From Metabacillus rhizolycopersici (GTDB taxonomy: Bacteria > Bacillota > Bacilli > Bacillales > Bacillaceae), in contig NZ_JAIQUM010000061.1 in the NCBI RefSeq assembly GCF_020075705.1, positions 1 to 31,391 of the forward strand: a stretch of DNA of 31,391 nucleotides, in the 5' to 3' direction. Below are positions 16,356 to 25,154 of this stretch, one piece after another. Below the pieces are notes generated by a model. That model was given only the letters and a program-made list of their open reading frames with translations. It had not been told where the DNA came from and made no database searches. The position numbers and the translations under genes were made by a program. Within the stretch, counting starts at the first letter, position 1, and every line of letters starts with the position of its first letter.

Positions 16356-16627
16356 ATTCATACACCCTATTCTATGTATAAATTCCATTAAGTAATTAAA
16401 TTAATGTTAGAGTTGTTTCCCGGAAATACCTCTTAACGTTAAATCGACATTTAAAATTTATTTCTTCCAGTATTCTAATGTCATAACCTAAAAAGGTATC
16501 AATTACAGATATTTACATGGCTTTTAATTTATTTTTCTTTTTAAAGAAGGCTACCATTCAATTGATTATATAGAGCACATTCATTCAGTATTTTCCGTTT
16601 AACTCAACTAACACAATTTCTATCTTA

Positions 16628-17266
16628 TTAATAAGCATCGTCTTCTAAATGATGAAAAACTTTTTTATCCACCAGCTCTGACTGAATTATATAGCGTTGT
16701 GGAGCTGGGCCAATGAAGTCAAACGGATAACAAGTTGTTAAAGTTAAGGTTGGTGTCTCTTTATCAACAAGAACGGTTCTGTCCTCTTTGTCCGTTATCC
16801 AGATGTCGCGAATTTGATATTCATATTTTATGTTATCGAAGACGAAGTACATGCGATCACCGATTTCTAAATTTCCCAGCTCAGAAAACACCGTATCTCG
16901 ATGACCAGCTAAGGCTGTATGTTTATATTCTGTAGGTAATGCGGTATGGCTCGACTCATACAACCCAACACCTTTTTTCAATGTTTCTTTATCTGTACCA
17001 TAATAAATAGAAAATAGATTACCAATTCTCGGTATCGTTAATTCACCAATTTGGTCACCTTGATGAAAAGAATATTCATTATTAATCAAATCTGTATCTT
17101 GTTTTAATGGTTCTTCAACGATTGGATCATCCCAGTTGTGATCAATCGCTTCGGCTTTAACAGGATTGTGTTCAACATTTTGTTTTTGCATGTTCATCAT
17201 TGCTGTATTCCAGAGAAAAAATGAAAATCCAATCACTAACAGCAAAATACCTATACGATTCCTCAA
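16628..17266 (-). CDS. Class D sortase
   Basis: A 212-aa membrane-anchored transpeptidase with a TTG start preceded by AAGGTGAT. An N-terminal membrane helix (IGILLLVIGFSFFLWNTA, 5-22) is followed by the sortase barrel. The catalytic residues are present: His 122 in LAGHRDT, Cys 179 in LTLTTCYPF and Arg 191 in APQRYI. The TLTTCYPFDFIGPAPQRYII ending is typical of class D. It joins surface proteins carrying a C-terminal sorting signal to the peptidoglycan. The gene just upstream encodes a protein ending in such a signal (LAETAT), so it is the likely dedicated substrate. A terminator-like hairpin between them should lower sortase expression relative to substrate. Confidence 0.92.
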   Translation of the reverse strand: MRNRIGILLLVIGFSFFLWNTAMMNMQKQNVEHNPVKAEAIDHNWDDPIVEEPLKQDTDLINNEYSFHQGDQIGELTIPRIGNLFSIYYGTDKETLKKGVGLYESSHTALPTEYKHTALAGHRDTVFSELGNLEIGDRMYFVFDNIKYEYQIRDIWITDKEDRTVLVDKETPTLTLTTCYPFDFIGPAPQRYIIQSELVDKKVFHHLEDDAY

Positions 17267-17340
17267 AGTTAATCACCTTATAAAGTCCCGCTCTAGCTGG
17301 GTTTATTGAAAAATCAATTAAAATTGTAAAAAATGAAAGG

Positions 17341-17363
17341 AGGATAGACTTTAAGTCTATCCT
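17341..17363 (-). terminator. Hairpin between the Excalibur and sortase genes
   Basis: AGGATAGACT and AGTCTATCCT form a 10-bp perfect stem around TTA, followed on the minus strand by CCTTTCATTTTTT. Confidence 0.7.
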
Positions 17364-17379
17364 TGGATGGATTTGTTTT

Positions 17380-17775
17380 TTATTCGATCGTTGTTCTTCT
17401 TTTAAATAACAATAAAAATAGACCTATTGTTCCAACGATTAATCCAATTGTAACTCCAACTGGGTAGTATGTAGCAGTTTCAGCTAAACCTGCCCCTTCA
17501 TCGTTCGTAGGATCAGTTGTGTCAGTTGTTGCATCACCTAATGGAGTTCCAGCCTCATAATTTACATCAAATCCAGCTAAGGTTTCACAAACAATGCCGT
17601 CACCGTCACGGTCTAAATCATGAGGGTCGTTACCAGGGTCATTTGTGTTATAGAAATGTTGTGCTTCTTTCCATGTAGAGAAGTGACCACAATCCTTATC
17701 TTCTTGTGCAAATGAAGGGCTTGTAAATCCTAAAACAAGTAAACAAATAGTTAATAGTGAAAGTAGTTGTTTCAA
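17380..17775 (-). CDS. Excalibur-domain cell-wall protein with sortase signal
   Basis: 131 aa from the TTG at 17775, chosen because GGGAGG lies at ideal spacing and the protein then begins with a signal peptide (MKQLLSLLTICLLVLGFTSP, cut after FAQ). Residues 26-66 are an Excalibur calcium-binding domain: KDCGHFSTWKEAQHFY, then DLDRDGDGIVCE with the EF-hand-like Asp ladder and two cysteines. A Thr/Asp/Gly linker leads to the sorting signal LAETAT (97-102), a hydrophobic helix (104-124) and a KRR tail. The motif deviates from LPxTG toward L[PA]xTA, which fits class D sortase preference. It is probably a small wall-linked calcium-binding protein displayed by the adjacent sortase. Confidence 0.88.
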   Translation of the reverse strand: MKQLLSLLTICLLVLGFTSPSFAQEDKDCGHFSTWKEAQHFYNTNDPGNDPHDLDRDGDGIVCETLAGFDVNYEAGTPLGDATTDTTDPTNDEGAGLAETATYYPVGVTIGLIVGTIGLFLLLFKRRTTIE

Positions 17776-17960
17776 ATCATTTCCTCCCATATGTCGATCC
17801 ATCCAAGATGTAATATGTACTATTTTTGGAATAATATTCAAAATTCACAACGAGATTTATTATAAAAAAATAGGAATGTAGAAAAATTATAAATAATCTA
17901 TAGTAATAAAGTCTTTATTCGGTAAATTTAATACTAAGATAAAAATTAAGAGGTGATCAA

Positions 17961-19061
17961 ATGGGCCTTAATTTTCGAAAAAGCTTTAAGGTTGCACCAG
18001 GAGTAAGAGTAAATGTATCGAAAAGTGGTGTTGGAGCTAGTTTTGGTGGGAAAGGATTAAGGTATTCGGTTAATTCACGTGGTCAACGCCGAACAACAGT
18101 TGGAATACCTGGTTCTGGGTTATCATATACAAATACGTCTAGTTCAGGTCGTGCTTATAAAACGAGCGCCTATAACCGAAGTGCTGAACTAGCTAAAAAA
18201 CAACGAGAATTTGAAAAACTTCAGGAAATAGAGAGGAATCGTTTAGAAGTAGAACTATTTGAAAACAAGATAGAAAAAATGAAATCGGTTCATAAAGAAT
18301 GTGATGATGAGAAAAATTGGCAGGAAATCCGTAACACTCCTCCGCCTTTTCCAAAAGGAGTACGCGGCCCAAATGAAGATGCTGCTTTGAAGGTGTACGA
18401 GGAATATAAACCAGGCTTCTTCGCTAAACTATTTAAACAAGATGAAAAAAGAAAAAGTGAACTATTTGAAAAAATAGAGCTTGCACGAAAAGAAGATCTT
18501 TCCGATTATCAAGAATGGCAACGAATGATTTCTGTTGCAGAAAATATACTCCAAGGTGATATTGATACATACTTTGAAGTAATTGAGGAGTTTGCCCCGC
18601 TTGATGATTTGCTTGAGTTTGGCAGCGGATTTGAATTCTTTGCCATAGAGCCAGATGTAATGGAAATTGAATTTGACGTACACCCACAAACCGTCGTACC
18701 AACTCAAACACTTTCATTAACAAAAACAGGGAAACTTTCAGTTAAAGACACAACAAAAACAGCTTATTATGATATTCAGCAAGATTATGTTTCCAGCTGT
18801 GTGATACGAATTGTTAGAGATATGTTTGCCTTGCTACCACTAAACATTGTCTATATTCATGCGATCGAAAATCGATTGAATTCAGCAACAGGTCATCATG
18901 AAAATAACACGATTTTATCAGTTAAATTTGATAAATCAACCTTAAAAAAACTTAATTTTGATGCCATTGATTGCTCAGATGCTTTAAGTAATTTTGAACA
19001 TCGTATGAAATTTAGAAAAACTAAGGGGTTTGATGAAGTAGATCGTTTAGTAGTGAAGTAG
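17961..19061 (+). CDS. DUF4236-domain protein
   Basis: A 366-aa protein with AGAGGTGATCAA before its ATG, transcribed divergently from the Excalibur/sortase pair. Residues 1-57 are a textbook DUF4236 domain: MGLNFRKSFKVAPGVRVNVS, KSGVGASFGGKGLRYSVNSR and TTVGIPGSGLSYT. A charged coiled coil follows (~75-115), then a middle region with PPPFPKGVRGPNEDAALKVY and a C-terminal ~130-residue globular part of unknown fold. DUF4236 is widespread in bacteria and has no proven function. No membrane segment or signal peptide is seen. Confidence 0.85.
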   Translation: MGLNFRKSFKVAPGVRVNVSKSGVGASFGGKGLRYSVNSRGQRRTTVGIPGSGLSYTNTSSSGRAYKTSAYNRSAELAKKQREFEKLQEIERNRLEVELFENKIEKMKSVHKECDDEKNWQEIRNTPPPFPKGVRGPNEDAALKVYEEYKPGFFAKLFKQDEKRKSELFEKIELARKEDLSDYQEWQRMISVAENILQGDIDTYFEVIEEFAPLDDLLEFGSGFEFFAIEPDVMEIEFDVHPQTVVPTQTLSLTKTGKLSVKDTTKTAYYDIQQDYVSSCVIRIVRDMFALLPLNIVYIHAIENRLNSATGHHENNTILSVKFDKSTLKKLNFDAIDCSDALSNFEHRMKFRKTKGFDEVDRLVVK

Positions 19062-19584
19062 CACATACCAACAATTGTATTAGTTTAACGAGTCTAGTTT
19101 AAATGTATGTGGTTTCTGTTCATTTGTTCTTTAATTTCCTGAGTGATAGGACTTGTACCGTATGACATGCCCTTTAAAGATCTGCTAAATATATAGATAA
19201 TTGTTGAATACAAAGACGTTTGTATTGAAAAAGGGCCTTTCCCCCATCTCGCTACTAATTTGAAGCACTAGATGAAAGGCACCAAAACCCCAGAAGTTAG
19301 CAATATAAATTCAAATAAAACATGAGTATATATTTTTATAACAAAGAAAGAACAATAGATTGATATTTACCTATTTTACTCCTCCTCTTCTTTGGTAATT
19401 GGAAGAGCGGTTTTGGTTTCATTTCGAAGTCATCCTTAACTTTTGTATCCAGCAGAATATTTTAACACCTACCGCGCTCGATCCTTATATTAGTGCGAGG
19501 GTTACATCAAAAGGGAAAAAACATAGTAGAAACTCTTAAACAAAAAGAACAGCATCCTACACGATGCTGTCCTAAATAATACAG
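19062..19584. other. Gene-free segment
   Basis: About 520 bases without a supported gene. A CACATAC/GTATGTG pairing just after the DUF4236 stop (19062-19111) may be a weak terminator. AATACAAA/TTTGTATT at 19207-19226 forms a small perfect hairpin. A short minus-strand frame around 19350-19470 (NILLDTKVKDDFEMKPKPLF) looks protein-like but is too short to call. Confidence 0.5.
19549..19570 (-). terminator. Terminator of the helicase-nuclease transcription unit
   Basis: ACAGCATC and GATGCTGT form an 8-bp stem, followed on the minus strand by TCTTTTTGTTT. It lies just beyond the severed C-terminal domain of the helicase, which supports the view that this domain was once part of that gene. Confidence 0.7.
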
Positions 19585-19818
19585 TTAAAAAAGGTTTAGG
19601 ACTTCCGACTTCAGATACCACCCAGGTAAATGCTTCGTTTTCCGACTACCGTTTTCGGTGAAGGAAAAGAGAATTCCCTCTTTTTCAAACTCTTTGACAG
19701 TCGAGTCAAGTTCTGGACCGCCTACTCCCCAGAGCCTTCCACCAACATTACGTTTATCGATCACTATAAGCCTTTTTTAGCAAGAGCATCTTTTATCCAG
19801 CATAATCCTTCGGTATTT
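19585..19818 (-). pseudogene. Severed C-terminal domain of the helicase-nuclease
   Basis: In the same frame as the helicase gene, beyond its TAA and a second TGC-TAA, the translation resumes as KRLIVIDKRNVGGRLWGVGG, then ELDSTVKEFEKEGILFSFTE and RKTKHLPGWYLK, before a final TAA. The pattern IDKR..GG.LW..GG is one I recall at the C-termini of several bacterial nucleases and helicases. A neighbouring frame adds WIKDALAKKGL just before it. The sequence therefore continues the family architecture but is now cut off by stops and at least one frameshift. It may be translated separately only if an internal start exists; I see none with a good ribosome binding site. Confidence 0.65.
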
Positions 19819-22800
19819 TTATCCTCTTGAACTACCGAAGCCTCCGTGTTTAACCCTTTCTTGAGTTTGGAATAAGCCATGTGCAGGTTCAATTCCCAAC
19901 TCATCTAGTCTCTTCCAAAGACTCTCCATTGCCTTTATACGATCAAAGTAAAACTCCCGTCCACGAACACGCCAGAACTTCCAACCAGCTCGCTCAAGAG
20001 ATCCCTGCCTTTTCATGTCCTCTTCGAACTTTTCGGGACCGTGCCACTTCTCGCCATCACATTCTACAGCTAAGCGATCCCGCATGCCCTCGATAACAAA
20101 ATCAATTCGATATCGGCCAACTTCAATCTGCGGTGTGATTTTATACCCTCTTGCTACTATCATTCTAAGGACATCAAGCTCAAATGGAGACTCACATTTT
20201 TCTTCCAGGTTCTCCAACTGTTGATTAACACGGGTAGGATTTTTACAGTAACTTAATAATTTATAACGTAGATCTTCTGTGCTTAAGTCTTCTAATTCTA
20301 CAGAATGATATAGGCGCATTTGGTTCTTGGCACGACTAGCTGCAACGTTAAATCGCTGTTTATCACTTGTTTTGGTTAAAGCCATAAAGCGTCGATTTGG
20401 TGCTACAACTAAGGAAAGGAAAATGATATCACGCTCGTCACCTTGGAGAGTATAGGAATTTCCGCAGATTACCTTTCGCTTAACAAACTCTGTATCACCA
20501 ATTGCTTCTCGAATTTTCGTCTCAAGTAACTTCGACTGTTTCTGACCTTGTAAAGCAATCACTCCAAAAGTTTGACCAGCAAATTTAGAATCCTTAATCA
20601 TAGTTTGCATGTCAGCAACAATCGCTTCCACCTCTGGAATGTTAACGTCTTTATCCTTTTCATCGTTATAACCTTCATTTACCTTTATGCCCATAACAGG
20701 TGGCTCTATCTTCTCTTCCTCCAACGGAAGCCGCAACGGAATCATTTGTCCCCCATAACTTAAATCATTTGAAAAATGAATAATTTCAGGCACACAACGA
20801 AAATGTTCCCGGAGCATAAGCTTGCCTTCTTTTGGGAAAGTTTGCTCTGCAATTTCATATAAAGAGATGTTACCATCAAATAGATTACCATTAGGAATAT
20901 CTTTTAAATGACGTCTAACAAGTTCATGGACGTCTTCCAAGTTGGTACCAATAGATTGCGGGCTTATCTGCTCATCATCTCCAACCACTATAACCTTCTT
21001 GCCACGCATGAGAACATTAATAGAAAATAAGTCACATTGACTACTCTCATCGAAAATAATGATATCAAACTTTTCATTCGTTACAGGGAAATTTTCTAGC
21101 ACTTGACTTACAGGCATAATCCATACTGGAATTGCAGTCTGAGCGGTTCTCATTTCTTCTCTTGCTCCTTGTAAGTGAACATGAGCATATTTGCCGCTCC
21201 CCTTACCAAATCGCTTAATGTATGACTTCCAAGCCGAAAGAGCACGCTTTTCTTTGTCTGTGATTCTTTCGACCTGGTTCTTCCACGTTGATTTACTTAC
21301 AATGTTACGAATAAGACGTTTTTGTTCCTTATGCTCCTCTTCAATTTGAAGTTTTAGTTTACTTACATTCATATCTTTTGTTTCATCCAACCAAGTTTGG
21401 AGCTTTCTAAGTTCAAATGCTTCCATGTAATCAGCTAGGTAAGGAGAAACAGAACCTACTGATAATTCCAATGATTTTGCAGTTAACGGTAGAGTATGAC
21501 TCAAAGCATTATATAGTTCATAAAAACGGTAAACTTGTACCTGTATTTGGTGCAATTGCTCTAACTGAACCAATAAAACTCTCCACTTCTCCACATTCCT
21601 TGCTAGATAAGCATCATAGAAATCATTCCAGATGGTATGAGACTCTTTAGTAGCCCATTCCCTCAATTGATTTAACTTGCTATTGTATTTTTCCAGCCAT
21701 TCTTGATATTTAAGATAACGAGTTACAATCTTGAATTCATCTATAAGTCCTTCGTATGTTTCAATTAAGTAAAAATCAAGTTGTTGCTTTTGAAATGATT
21801 TCGTCCTTTCTTTGAAGGCATTTATAGCATCGACTGCCTTTATGACCAATGCCAACTCCTTCATACGATTATCAAGCATATAGATAAAGCGTCGATCTTT
21901 ACTTGAAAGTGGCTCAAGCCCTATATCTGTCATATTGCCATTAAAAATCCGTACAGTTTCCGTTTTCTTATGCTCAAAATTAAGATATTCCTCCAAGAGT
22001 TCTATTTCCTTTAATTCTTTTATTGGTTTACTATTTAATACAGGTGTCTCAAATAAGTATTTTGTTTGTTTTCCTTTCATCATAAAGAACATAAAATTTG
22101 GTTTTTTCCCACTTGAAAGTCGTTCTTTTGCAATTGCAATATCTTCTTTTAACTCATCTAATCTTTTCTCTGGTAAATCGATCACATGAGTAATGAGTTT
22201 ATTATGGAACTCATTAAGTTGGTGAATAGATGTCACCATATCATTATATAATGAGCGCCACCTTTCCTCTCGTATTCCCCCTGATTGAAAATCCTCAATA
22301 ATTGGTTTCAGATGTTGGCTGGATAAAATGCCTGAATAGTTGACCATATCTTTTGCTTCTTTTAGAAGTTGGTTTATCGTTGACAGATTTTGTTCTAACT
22401 GATATTTTTCAATAATCTCCACCGCTTTTGATATATAAGACTCTAAAGCTTTCCCCTCTTTGGTAAAGTTCTCAAAAGAAGAGTACGTTGGCAGATGATT
22501 ATTTATTTCAGGCAATGTTTGTTCATGAAGAGATAGAAATTCCCGCTTCAAACTAGACTTTAGTTTCCAAAACTCTTGGAAATCCGAGTTTCTCAACGGA
22601 AATGTCACGTCCATTGGAATATTATCTTGAATCCATGTATAACTAGTGTTTGATTCAGCAAGTCTTTTGGCAACATCGTACTTAAATAACTTTTCGCCTT
22701 TATATAAAAGTTCGCTTCCTTCCTTTTGGGCGTAATTTTTAAGTTGGTTTTTTAGTTGGGCTTCGTTGCGCTTACTTTGATCCAATGCCTTCCTGTCTCT

Positions 22801-24201
22801 GTTAATCTCCTCTTGTAAGCGATATGTATCCAGTTCACCGAGCTTTTCACTAATTACACGGATAGACTGCTCGATTTCTTGAAGCGATTCTCGGCCGCCA
22901 CCTAAGACAGGAACACAAAGGTCGCGAATTTCTGCTGGTATTTTATTTTTCAACACTTTGAGTGGGTTTTCTTTTTGACTTGTAATCAAGATCTTTTTCC
23001 CATGCGTAAGAAAATGGGACACAAGATTTGCAATTGTATGGGTTTTACCAGTTCCAGGCGGTCCCTGTACAGTTACACCATAGTTATGCTCTATACGATG
23101 GATAATCTCCTTTTGCTGCTCGTTTGACTCTAACGGGAAATAAAGGTCGTTACTAATAAAAGCGTTCTCTCTCGCCGCTTTTTCACCTTGTTCGTTTGTT
23201 GCTTTCGCTGGTTCTCCTATAATAGCAGCGATAGTATCAGGCAGACTAATTTGTTCACTGTCAATGCTTGAAATAATTTGTTCTAAATCATTCCTTAAGA
23301 CGCGAACATTCTTACGTCGCAGTGAAAAAATTGAAATATCATAAATAACTGGCTCATCTCGTACAGTCATAGAAGAGTCTGAAGCTATGTACTCGCCTTT
23401 CGCATCAATAAGGCGTACAAATTGTGTAAAGAACTCAGTTTTATCGTCAATAATGCTCTGATTCTGTACATCATATATAAGTTCATTTATCTTTGTAATG
23501 TTAGGGAGATAAACACCAGAAAACATCTCTCGTTCCATAATTGTTATTTGCTCTACCTGTTTTCCGCTAATAACTCCTCTGTCTGCGTCCAAATCTAGTT
23601 CTAATTTGGTCGTCAATAAAGGTGAGCGAATAGTTCCTACTTTGTCATCAGGATGTTTCCAGCAAAACATTCCCCTACCATATATAAATTCAAGTGCTTC
23701 GCTCTCTTTATCCATTTGTTGAATTAAATCAAAAAATTCACCATATAGTTTCTGTACACGTTTCTTTTCTATTAGCCTTTCAGCCCACTCAGTCCAGTCA
23801 CGTTCCCAATCCTGATAAGCTTTTATCCTCTCAGGATTATCACTAAATTTTTCTGTTAACTCCTTCTCACCGTCTTCTTGGGCGATTTTACGTTCATTAG
23901 GCATAACCAACCGTGTTTTTTCATTTGTATAATCCACTTTTATCCACTCTCGGATCAGTGAAGGAGGTTTGGGATACTGCTTGTCTTCTGCAGTTATTTC
24001 CGGTCTATGTATTTCAAGATAAGTACCTTTCTCATTACAATCCTCAAAAAGAAAGCATCCATTTAGTTCTTTTAAATCGTGTACAAACCAATTTTTTTCA
24101 AACTCTCTATAGTCACGAGTCACCTTACCCACCAAATTATTAAGTGCAAGCAAATATTCAAAGAAATTCTTTGCTTTATTAATTGCCATTTTCTGTTTCA
24201 A
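19819..24201 (-). CDS. SF1 helicase fused to Vsr/DUF559-like nuclease (COG1112-type)
   Basis: About 1460 aa. I prefer the TTG at 24201 (AGGTGG upstream, protein MKQKMAINKAKNFFEYLLAL); the ATG at 24228 is the alternative and is used for positions here. Helicase motifs: Walker A GPPGTGKT (389-396), DESSQ (1060-1064), VGDDEQISPQ (1082-1091), REHFRCVPEIIHF (1140-1152), YTLQGDERDIIFLSL (1259-1273) and FNVAASRAK (1293-1301). About 640 residues, largely helical and coiled coil, separate motifs I and II. Residues ~1347-1430 form a Vsr/DUF559-type nuclease: SPFELDVLRMI, RYRIDFVIE and LAVECDGEKWH (Asp 1376, Glu 1389, Asp 1391). Single-gene helicase-nucleases like this are known or suspected antiphage systems. 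The last domain has been lost (see 19585-19818). Confidence 0.88.
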   Translation of the reverse strand: MKQKMAINKAKNFFEYLLALNNLVGKVTRDYREFEKNWFVHDLKELNGCFLFEDCNEKGTYLEIHRPEITAEDKQYPKPPSLIREWIKVDYTNEKTRLVMPNERKIAQEDGEKELTEKFSDNPERIKAYQDWERDWTEWAERLIEKKRVQKLYGEFFDLIQQMDKESEALEFIYGRGMFCWKHPDDKVGTIRSPLLTTKLELDLDADRGVISGKQVEQITIMEREMFSGVYLPNITKINELIYDVQNQSIIDDKTEFFTQFVRLIDAKGEYIASDSSMTVRDEPVIYDISIFSLRRKNVRVLRNDLEQIISSIDSEQISLPDTIAAIIGEPAKATNEQGEKAARENAFISNDLYFPLESNEQQKEIIHRIEHNYGVTVQGPPGTGKTHTIANLVSHFLTHGKKILITSQKENPLKVLKNKIPAEIRDLCVPVLGGGRESLQEIEQSIRVISEKLGELDTYRLQEEINRDRKALDQSKRNEAQLKNQLKNYAQKEGSELLYKGEKLFKYDVAKRLAESNTSYTWIQDNIPMDVTFPLRNSDFQEFWKLKSSLKREFLSLHEQTLPEINNHLPTYSSFENFTKEGKALESYISKAVEIIEKYQLEQNLSTINQLLKEAKDMVNYSGILSSQHLKPIIEDFQSGGIREERWRSLYNDMVTSIHQLNEFHNKLITHVIDLPEKRLDELKEDIAIAKERLSSGKKPNFMFFMMKGKQTKYLFETPVLNSKPIKELKEIELLEEYLNFEHKKTETVRIFNGNMTDIGLEPLSSKDRRFIYMLDNRMKELALVIKAVDAINAFKERTKSFQKQQLDFYLIETYEGLIDEFKIVTRYLKYQEWLEKYNSKLNQLREWATKESHTIWNDFYDAYLARNVEKWRVLLVQLEQLHQIQVQVYRFYELYNALSHTLPLTAKSLELSVGSVSPYLADYMEAFELRKLQTWLDETKDMNVSKLKLQIEEEHKEQKRLIRNIVSKSTWKNQVERITDKEKRALSAWKSYIKRFGKGSGKYAHVHLQGAREEMRTAQTAIPVWIMPVSQVLENFPVTNEKFDIIIFDESSQCDLFSINVLMRGKKVIVVGDDEQISPQSIGTNLEDVHELVRRHLKDIPNGNLFDGNISLYEIAEQTFPKEGKLMLREHFRCVPEIIHFSNDLSYGGQMIPLRLPLEEEKIEPPVMGIKVNEGYNDEKDKDVNIPEVEAIVADMQTMIKDSKFAGQTFGVIALQGQKQSKLLETKIREAIGDTEFVKRKVICGNSYTLQGDERDIIFLSLVVAPNRRFMALTKTSDKQRFNVAASRAKNQMRLYHSVELEDLSTEDLRYKLLSYCKNPTRVNQQLENLEEKCESPFELDVLRMIVARGYKITPQIEVGRYRIDFVIEGMRDRLAVECDGEKWHGPEKFEEDMKRQGSLERAGWKFWRVRGREFYFDRIKAMESLWKRLDELGIEPAHGLFQTQERVKHGGFGSSRG

Positions 24202-24228
24202 TCTGTCCACCTCTTTCATCACATGCAT

Positions 24229-24586
24229 CTTTTTACAAATTTAGACATGTTCTTAAAAACCTGACAGTGTGTACCTATTAATCCAAAAGTGTAATTTAAA
24301 GAAAATATGTTTTTGATATGGAGAATAAGGCTTTTTATACAAGTTATGCATAAACCCCTGTATAAAAAGCCTTATAAAAAAATAATTCCTTTACACTCAT
24401 GTTCTTTAATTCACACAATTAATCTACCTGATAGTAACACACCTAATACCAAAAATTAAAAAGCATAAGAACCGTTCTCGTACTTTATCCGCTTCACTTC
24501 TTAGAAAATATACTCAATAATTCTGTAGTAGACTGCTTTTGTTTAACAGTACTCAATTCCATTAAAATCCTTTCTTGTGAGAATTG
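24229..24586. other. Gene-free segment upstream of the helicase
   Basis: AT-rich DNA containing the 17-bp hairpin at 24325-24375. No convincing frame was seen, and I could not identify a confident promoter for the helicase. Confidence 0.5.
24325..24375. terminator. Strong bidirectional hairpin
   Basis: ATAAGGCTTTTTATACA and TGTATAAAAAGCCTTAT form a perfect 17-bp stem around a 17-base loop, with A-rich sequence following. It would end any transcript from the mazG-type promoter at 24639-24723 before it reaches the helicase. Confidence 0.7.
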
Positions 24587-24638
24587 TCCAGCCTCTTTCA
24601 TCACGAAATTCTAGTATTTTTTGATAGATCTTCTCCAT
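24587..24638 (-). pseudogene. mazG-like scrap (copy 3)
   Basis: The first ~17 codons (MEKIYQKILEFRDERGW) match the genes at 2699 and 11295, then the sequence diverges. The upstream DNA to about 24723 matches that of copy 2. Confidence 0.85.
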
Positions 24639-24723
24639 TATTTTTCTTAAGATATGTAAAATCTTTATTCTTTTTATTTTATCATAGTTACAATTTATTG
24701 GAATTTGTTGTACTTGGGTATTG
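24639..24723 (-). promoter_or_regulatory. Conserved mazG upstream region (copy 3), extended -10
   Basis: It aligns with 11296-11395. The extended -10 box TGATAAAAT is at 24676-24684 (complement). Confidence 0.5.
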
Positions 24724-25154
24724 TGCTCTAACAATAGGGTTCGAAACAGAACATGGGGTATTTATAAAGATTCTTACTTCAGACGAGAATGTAGCATGTT
24801 TTCTATGATCATAGAAGTTGCACCCTGTATAAATAGACGGAGAAGAGATAGAAGGTGTTTATTCAGTAGAATTTGTGATCTCATGAACGTGAGGACAGTT
24901 CTTCTATTTACATTTTAGCAAACAGAAGAACCGCTAACAGTGTTCCTCACATAAACTTGTCTAACAAATGTGAATATGTGTAGATCGAAATAATAGGTGT
25001 TTTAGTTTGGAAAATAATAATAATTAACCAAGTATTGATTGACTTACAGCTTTAAAAGCTTTGAGATAATGCACGTTCTGATGATAAGAACTCATTTATT
25101 ATTAAAGTGCCTCGTCTCACCATCCTATAATTCGGACCAAGGTATGAACTATAA
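24724..25154. other. Gene-free segment
   Basis: No supported gene. An imperfect inverted repeat (GAGGACAGTTCTTCT pairing with AGAAGAAC...TGTTCCTC) lies at 24890-24950; it has no T-run and may be a structured RNA or a remnant of a mobile end. Confidence 0.45.

Noticed and set aside
19630..19830. Plus-strand 66-aa frame
   Set aside because: The opposite strand encodes the severed helicase C-terminal domain with clear motifs.
24543..24734. Minus-strand 63-aa frame
   Set aside because: It only contains the 17-codon mazG scrap read together with its own promoter region.
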